Source: Amblyornis subalaris
Taxonomy: Eukaryota; Chordata; Aves; Passeriformes; Ptilonorhynchidae
DNA length: 64,000 nucleotides
Reading direction: 5' to 3'
NCBI GenBank assembly: GCA_018881555.1
Contig: JACAXG010000007.1
Span: 12,133,235-12,197,234, forward strand
Positions within the stretch are counted from its first letter, which is position 1. Each line of letters starts with the position of its first letter. The notes beneath the pieces are model-generated. The model was not told the DNA's origin and ran no database searches. It saw nothing but the letters and a program-made list of their open reading frames with translations. Shown piece by piece: positions 57,801 to 64,000 of this stretch. The translations under genes and the position numbers were made by a program.

Positions 57801-60742
57801 CAGGTTTTTGCAAAGTCAATCTAAAACTATAGCAACTGTTTTTCTCCATCATACACAATTTGATTCTTCTTAACCAGCCTTAGAAAACATCTTGACAGGA
57901 AAAAAAGAAAAAGTACCATCAATTCACTGAACATTTTGTTTTTCTTTTTACGAATAAAACACTGTCTGGAGAAGTGAGTCTTGTATGGGGTGGATAGTTT
58001 ATGTTTGGGGCCAGTCTTCACTCTGCAGTCCCTGCTGAGAGTAAATAAATAGCATCAGAATTTTCAGACTTGGCTTTTGTGCCTTCCCAGAAGATCAGCT
58101 GGGANCTCTCAGGTGCTGAGCTTGTTTGAGGAGCTGATCCTCTGTAAAGCCTGATCTGGTCTAATTTTACATGTGCTAGTCAGGAAACTTGTTTCCTTTG
58201 TGAAATTATTGCATAGCATTAGTTTTCAACCAATATTAAGCTTGCATTTTCACTACTGTACTATGAGCTGTTATTTCTAGTGAAAGCCTTTGTATTACAC
58301 TTTAGCTGTGTAGTTTCATACCTTTGAAAGAGTGCTGTGGATCATCATCCCTCTCCTTTTGTATTTTTTGTCTCTCCTTTCTCAGCTGGAAGTGCTCAGT
58401 TCTGCAAAGATCTTATTTCATGACTGACTTTCCAGGTTGGTAACTCCTGAGGCTCTTCAGAGAGCTCCTTCAGCTTGCTAATTTTTTGGGAGTGGTTTGT
58501 TTCCTCTCCATGCTTGAGTGAAGTCACTTCTGATTCTTACAGAGGTAGTTTGAATCAAGCCAAGTGAGGTGAATAGTGTGTACTGAGATGTCCTCAGTTC
58601 ATCATAGTGTCCACCCCAGTGACACCTCTCAATTCAAAGCATGAAGGAGTCTTGTCATGCCTGTTTGCAAACAGTTCTAGAAACTCCTCCTCGATATGTG
58701 AGGTTCTTGGCATATGTTGTGAAGCTTGCTGTTGCTGATTTTGTAAGATCAGGAAGGTTGCCTCTTATGCCCTAAAATTTTCATTAAAATGCTTGTCATT
58801 TTATATGTTGATTTGAAAAATCTGTGTCATGCGCCGTTCCCCATGGCCTCCACTGAGGAACCTTGGCTTTTGCCAATAATCTCAGACTTGGCAGTGAGCT
58901 AAAAGGGTCTTGTGTCCACTCTGTACTGCCCAGCATTAACCTCTGCAGAGCTAAACTATGAGACAGCTGAGTAGCTGGGGGTTTCTGTGTCACAGAATGT
59001 CTGGAGAGGTAAGGGAAATGAGCTTTTTGGAAAAGACTTCTAAAAAGCGAAGGGTAAAAACCAAATTTTAAAAATCCCCAACAAAGCAACTGAGAAGTGT
59101 TTTAGTGGGTTTCTTAGATTATGTGAAAACGATCCCTGGGGCAGTGTGAGACAACATCCTCGCTTTCCTCTAAAGGTTGTCTGAAACAGCCTAGAAACCT
59201 ACAGAAAGANATAGTTTATCCTGAAATGCACAGAAGTGCTGGAGCACACCAGGACTCAGCCTGTAGGAAATCTGGAAATCATAACACTTGTGTCTTCTGC
59301 TAAAAAAAGATGTGCTCCTGGCATTGTGCTGAGGTTTCAGCTTCTTGTACTCAAAAAATTAATATGATTCAGCCTTATGATTATCCAAGATTCTAGAGAA
59401 GCATTCGAGATAGGTAACAGAGAGNATTTATACAAATAGGCTTTGTTATCCAGAAAGGGGCAGGTGTCCCAGAAGTTCTGTGTGTAGATGTCCTTGGTAC
59501 CTAGGATGTGTTGTGATGACAATCACCTGCCTTAAGGAACCTGGCTCACCCCACCAATTAACACTAAACACTGAAGTTTATTCTAGAGCTGTGGGTGTAA
59601 TATTCTGGGATTAAGATTATCACTAGATTTTAAGATAGGGAGGTGAAGGAAATCAGAAGCTTGCTAAGGGTGTTAAAAGGACATTATCATAACACAGGAG
59701 TGTTCAGTTTACAAACTTGGATCTCAGAAGGTGTAAATGAACATCTGGTGCTGATGCTAATTGCAGTGATCTAAAGTAGGTGACTGTGATTTTGGGAAGG
59801 AGAGATTAGCAAGGCCCTGCAGTAGTGCTATTGATGTCTGAAAGGGGTAATTTTAGAAGTGTTCCTCCCTACATGCAAAGGCTTTTGGTGTCTATTTATT
59901 TTTAAATATACCAACTTACTTGCACACTATGCCTACTCTCCTACTGTGGACAGGGCTTTGGTGTTTAAAATCTGCATTGCGAGAAGGACTTTGTTTTGTT
60001 TTGTTTTTTTTCATGGGCTAACCTGAGAAAACATAACAGCAACAAATTCCAAATTTCTGAAAGCTGAGTGTCCCTTTTAGGAAAAATTATATCGATTGCA
60101 TCTATCCAACTGAAGGCTGTTCAAATATGGCCAAAATAGTTCCTTTTTTTAGACCCCTAGGTTCTGGGTCCATCTATCACTTTAGCTAGTGTCTCAATTT
60201 CATAATCATGTATTTTTTTTATTCTCAGTCTTTTGCAGAACAGTTAATTTTACTGTTTTAGTGGATAAGGTAAAAATCTCATCAAACACCTCTGTGGAGA
60301 AGACTAATGTTTGTCTGTCATAAGAATCCCAGCCCACACCTCCCTCCAAAATTTATCTCATAATGTTACCTGATTCAGTGCGAGATTTCTGATTTCACTT
60401 CTAATCCTACTGATTTGTGTGTTTGAAAATGTTAGCAGAAATGAGCCAGGCTTTAAAAATTCTCCCTTCTTTGGAAAGTTCTGGTAGCTTTACAAGGGCC
60501 TTGTATTACTTCTGCATGTTATGCTTTACTGAAGAATTGCATTTATACCTGAGAGTCTGAATAGAGCAGTTAAACCAGAGAGGCAAAGCTGAGGGAGGTC
60601 TAGTTTTTTGTATCATCATTGGTGAGACCAATTATCTTGAAGACAGAAGGCAAAGGGACTATTGATTTCAAACTAAATGGATGTGTGGTGGGTGCTTCCA
60701 CAGCCTCATATTATTCAAGCAATATTTATGTCCTTTTGAAAT
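57801..60742. other. Noncoding DNA, nothing recognised as a gene
   Basis: Open frames at 58796-59089 (-) and 60619-60858 (+) lack recognised domains. A TTTTG-unit run lies near 59994-60015. Confidence 0.5.
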
Positions 60743-60756
60743 ACCGCAGGGGGCAC
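60743..60756 (+). promoter_or_regulatory. CTCF-core-like motif
   Basis: ACCGCAGGGGGCAC has a perfect right-hand CTCF core (AG-GGGGC-AC) with S and Y positions satisfied. The first C is replaced by A and the R position by C. Same orientation as the site at 34871. Confidence 0.33.
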
Positions 60757-61688
60757 AGATCTGATTACTCTGTTGCTGTGGAGACCACAAATGTATATAG
60801 CTCAGAAATTTTCACTTCATTTCTGTTTTTAAGGCCATGTGACATCCCTTCAAAGTGATGCTCTTGGAAAGGGCGGCAGAACCCTTACCCCTGTGAGCAG
60901 AGAGCAGAAGCAACATCTTCTCCATTAGAATTTAACACCTGACAAAGACACCTAATGAAAGACAAAATGGATGAATTGTGGTTTTCCATTCCACCTAGTT
61001 GCAGTAAAGCTACTTTATAAAGAAATATTTATGGGTTTGGTTCATCCAGGGGTGACATTGGGTGACTGCCACAATCCTGAATGGCACCTGCCTTGTTGAT
61101 AGATGGGATTTCCTTTGTCAGTGGTCAGCAGCTCATGGCCTTTAGAGTATTACAGTGTATTACTGATTTAGCTGAGATGAACAAGAGAAATAGAGAAACC
61201 TGTGAAGGAGATCTGAAGGCATCGTGGAGCAGTCCAACCCTCACGAGGCATGACTTTCAGGTCCTGTATTGGTGGCAATGAGTAAACTCTCCAGAAAAGA
61301 AGGCAGCAAGGGGAGAAGGGAGAAAGACTGTCTGAGTAACCACAGCTGTCTCCTTCCCTCTGCTCAGGATGATGGACTGACATTCCCATGCAATATGAAC
61401 ACACATCCAGGGATGTAGCTGTTGGAAGGAGAGAAGTTATTGAACTGGTAATCTGGCTATAAGGCTACAATCTGGCTATTCATGTGATAGCATCCTCTGA
61501 CNTGCTGCCACTGTCATGTGCAGGCACTGATGGAGCTGGGGAATCTCAGGTCATGTCTNAAAAGAAAATAGNGTAGGGAGAGGATATCATATCCATTAGA
61601 AAAACCAGGGAAAATTGGAATGAATAGAGGCCATATGGGGAGAGAGAACCAATGCAGAGCCAGCCAGGCAGTGCTTGAAATGGAAATT
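60757..61688. other. Noncoding DNA, nothing recognised
   Basis: Ends in an A-run. I looked upstream of the run for a processed retrocopy and found no recognisable coding or 3' UTR sequence. Confidence 0.45.
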
Positions 61689-61705
61689 AAAAAAAAAAAA
61701 AAAAA
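61689..61705. repeat. Poly-A tract (17 A)
   Basis: A17 preceded by GGAAATT, so an ATTAAA hexamer overlaps its start. It could be the tail of an unrecognised plus-strand retrocopy, but the upstream sequence is not identifiable. Confidence 0.85.
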
Positions 61706-63512
61706 CAAAACTAAGGGAGTTTTAAAACCAAAGGCAGGGAAAAGCTAAGAAATGTAGGCTTGTTGAGGGGAGAAACATCTTTCCAAGGAGAAGTTAAGAA
61801 ACTATGATTCTGGACAAAACTAGGACACAAGTTGGTAAGAATAAGAGAAGGAATAACAAAAAGAGATTTTGAAAAGGTGAAATCTCAATTTATCAGGACA
61901 TGGTGACACAACCGACAGGACCTCAAATANGTGTAGCCTTCCTGAGAAGACTAAGAAGTATCTGTTATAATTGAAGAAACTGATATAACAGCTATTTTAG
62001 AAAGTCGGTGGAATATTTAAAAAGTGGGACACTGCTATCTTTAGGTATAAGGTCTATAGAAATGATAGAGCAGGTAATTCTTTGGAAGTGAAGTTGCATG
62101 TTAAGGAAAGCTTGCAGTGAAGAAAGTGAGCTATCAATAAGTATCTTTATGGATTAAATTTCTCCTGAGAGTGGAGAGAAATCCCTGCAAAGCCATTGTA
62201 CCAGCTAGTCAGAGTAACTGTGAGATATACAGATCAAAGAGTCTGTGGGGGAAGAAATACCACGATAATGGGAAGCTACATGGAATACGCAGGGAATGAT
62301 AGCAAGACAGCATTCTTAGTCTCGGTTAATAACTATCAGAAGCAACTTCTCTGCTGAGTTTTAAGAGAGAAAATTCTTGATACAGCCCCATGTNAAGCAT
62401 AGAATCTACTTGGAATTATAAACTTCCAATATTTGGAGGCAGCATTATGCAGTGGCCATTTTCCCACAGAAACCACNCCCCACCCCCCCAAACTAACACA
62501 GAAAGAGAAAAAAGAAATCACCAATCTAGTGTTAAATAGAAATGAGAAAGCTCATTATAAAGGAGTTTTCAGATAATATCTCAAATCAGGTGCTTTTTCT
62601 AGGTGGGGGACCAAGGAATAGCACCAAATGTAAAGTATGAGGCTTTCTACTGCTTGTCTTTTGTACTGTAAAGGAGACACGTGAAAANGATGCCTTTTAG
62701 CAGGCACTATATTTAAATATATGACAAAAATACAGTCTTCATCCTAAAACATTGACGGTTTGAGGGGAGAGTACTAGGAAAAGTAGAATATTTTAAAATA
62801 AAACTGTTTTAAAATGAAATGAACTCACGGACTTGGTAAAACTAGAGCTTGCACAGGGTTCAGTTAAGGTAGAATATATCTATCACAGAAAATATATTCT
62901 TTAAAAATAGCAGAGTTGCTAGCTGTGGTGACGCTTTTCACCTTTGCTTTCTGAAGTATGAGTTCCAGAAAACTTTGTTAAATTGTGTATACATTATAAA
63001 TTGTACCTGTATGAGAAAGGTCATGTTCAGAAGTGGTTGTTATGCTGCACTTGCTGTCTCATGATATAGCTCATAATGCTCTATTTGGCATGAAACAAAC
63101 CTGATAAATTGTGTCTTGCAAAGAAAGGACAAAAGACTTGAGGAAAAGGAACCTAGAAAATGAAAGGTACCAAGTCTCATTTTGTAGATGTTAGTTCTGC
63201 CTGTACTGGCTGGGATGACACAGCTATTCCAATCAGATCTGTCCATTTGTGATTCCATACAGCTGCCTTTTAGCTAAATAACCCAGATGCATAGTTCTGA
63301 GCTATGAGCTGTTATGTTCATTATAGCTGTTTGGAGTTCTTCCATCTCACTACTTTCTCAAACCAGATATATTTAGTATGGTTAAGTATCTTGTTTTTCA
63401 GAGGATTTGTGTGTGTATGCTTGTTGCAGTCCTGANGGAGTTATTCATACATCTATTGGAATGGATGTTGCTGTGCAGGTGACTCACCCTCCTGTTTTCT
63501 TCTTCAAATCCA
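61706..63512. other. Noncoding DNA, purine-biased first part
   Basis: 61706-62330 is strongly purine-rich on the plus strand, with many stops in all frames, so it is not coding. It might be a heavily decayed retroelement that I cannot place. A C-run lies at 62472-62490. Confidence 0.4.
62472..62490. repeat. C-rich tract
   Basis: CCACNCCCCACCCCCCC, with one undetermined base at 62477. Confidence 0.7.
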
Positions 63513-63530
63513 TCCCCCACACCCCCCCCC
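63513..63530. repeat. C-rich tract
   Basis: CCCCCACACCCCCCCCCC, ending in a C10 run. Likely length-variable. Confidence 0.8.
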
Positions 63531-64000
63531 AGTGTGCTGCCAGGTGAGAGAAGNGGTCATGGTACCTCAAAGAACCTGTGCTGTTGGTGAGGATGGAGTC
63601 TTGATGATCTGAAGCTGCAGTCAGGCACACACTATGCTTTCAACTGAAATGATTTGTGTTTGGCTTTTAGGTTTGATTATGTGTGTGNATGTTTGCCAGA
63701 GGTCAACTTTCCTCTGAAAAAGTGTTTCTAAAATGAAATTAAAGAATTTAATGTGGAGGAAAGGTCAAGAATTGCTTTTTGGGCTGTGCTGAGGCAAAGT
63801 AACTCAGAGAAATAGGCTGAAAGAGAATTAAAGAAAATGTCAAGTAAGATTTCCTAACAATGACATTCTTTAGTCTCTCTGGGGAATGATAGGAACCTGT
63901 GTTAAATCCTTTAGGCTAAAAATGAGGAAGACATTCAGTCAGTGCTGCTTTGGTATCATTTGGCCCCTTTTGCTGGAGTTAATTCAGTTTGTAAAGGAAA
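63531..64000. other. Noncoding DNA to window edge
   Basis: No gene recognised. The part from about 63830 faintly resembles an old CR1-clade coding segment but is too diverged to call. Confidence 0.4.

Noticed and set aside
60150..60215. MIR-like words (CACTTTAGCTAGTGT, CTCAATTTCATAATCATG)
   Set aside because: A large internal deletion would be needed, and the similarity is within what AT-rich sequence gives by chance.
62926..62980. MIR core-like GTTGCTAGCTGTGGTGAC
   Set aside because: Only about 18 bases match and the tail does not follow.
63830..63900. Old CR1-clade segment (ATTTCCTAACAATGACATT, then GGGGAATGATAGGAACC)
   Set aside because: Similarity is limited to scattered words, so it cannot be separated from chance.
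1..64000. An undescribed multi-gene system (defence, mobile or biosynthetic cluster)
   Set aside because: There are no adjacent co-oriented genes, CRISPR repeats, integrases or catalytic motifs other than decayed CR1 reverse transcriptase. The window is ordinary avian noncoding DNA as far as sequence alone shows.

Overview
This is vertebrate nuclear DNA, almost certainly from a bird. The clearest evidence is three chicken-repeat-1 (CR1) LINE 3' ends (2545-2836, 18568-18790, 21064-21846). They carry the familiar avian CR1 3' sequence, and two end in copies of the terminal octamer repeat ATTCTRTG. Base composition is about 40% GC by eye, CpG is rare, and short A/T or A/C homopolymer tracts are common. 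Open frames are all short and stop-bounded by chance. No bacterial, organellar or viral organisation is visible.

Layout: I find no gene I can name and no multi-exon coding structure, so the window reads as intergenic or deep intronic DNA. The recognisable content is mostly old retrotransposon sequence: three CR1 3' ends, an older CR1 with a degenerate reverse-transcriptase region (36540-37395, + strand), and an isolated CR1 reverse-transcriptase fragment (53681-53814, + strand). More ancient fossils are an L3/MIR-type tail (10738-10912), a MIR-like SINE (39256-39382) and two weaker tails (7604-7672; 50747-50800 on the minus strand). Simple repeats and homopolymer tracts are scattered through the rest.

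Three places could be more than background coding noise, and none is secure. (1) 30749-30985 (+) is an open frame of 78 codons plus stop with protein-like composition. A usable splice acceptor precedes it, an in-phase donor lies inside it, and AATAAA follows the stop. (2) 28454-28778 (-) holds protein-like frames that change register once, as in a decayed coding segment. (3) 54242-54796 (-) is the longest open frame (184 codons), in a locally GC-rich patch, and is probably chance. I recognise no protein family in any of them.

Possible regulatory or structural signals are CTCF-core-like sites (best at 34871-34884 and 60743-60756, same orientation), a canonical G-quadruplex motif (27274-27296), a perfect 12-bp hairpin (4887-4915), and AT-rich, homeodomain-site-dense blocks that look like developmental conserved noncoding elements (56521-56820, 57736-57800, 38540-38700, 8246-8262). 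Without alignment to other birds these remain hypotheses. I see no sign of a new multi-gene system: no operon-like cluster, CRISPR array, integrase, or toxin or defence genes. Dozens of isolated single N bases mark masked or ambiguous calls in the assembly.
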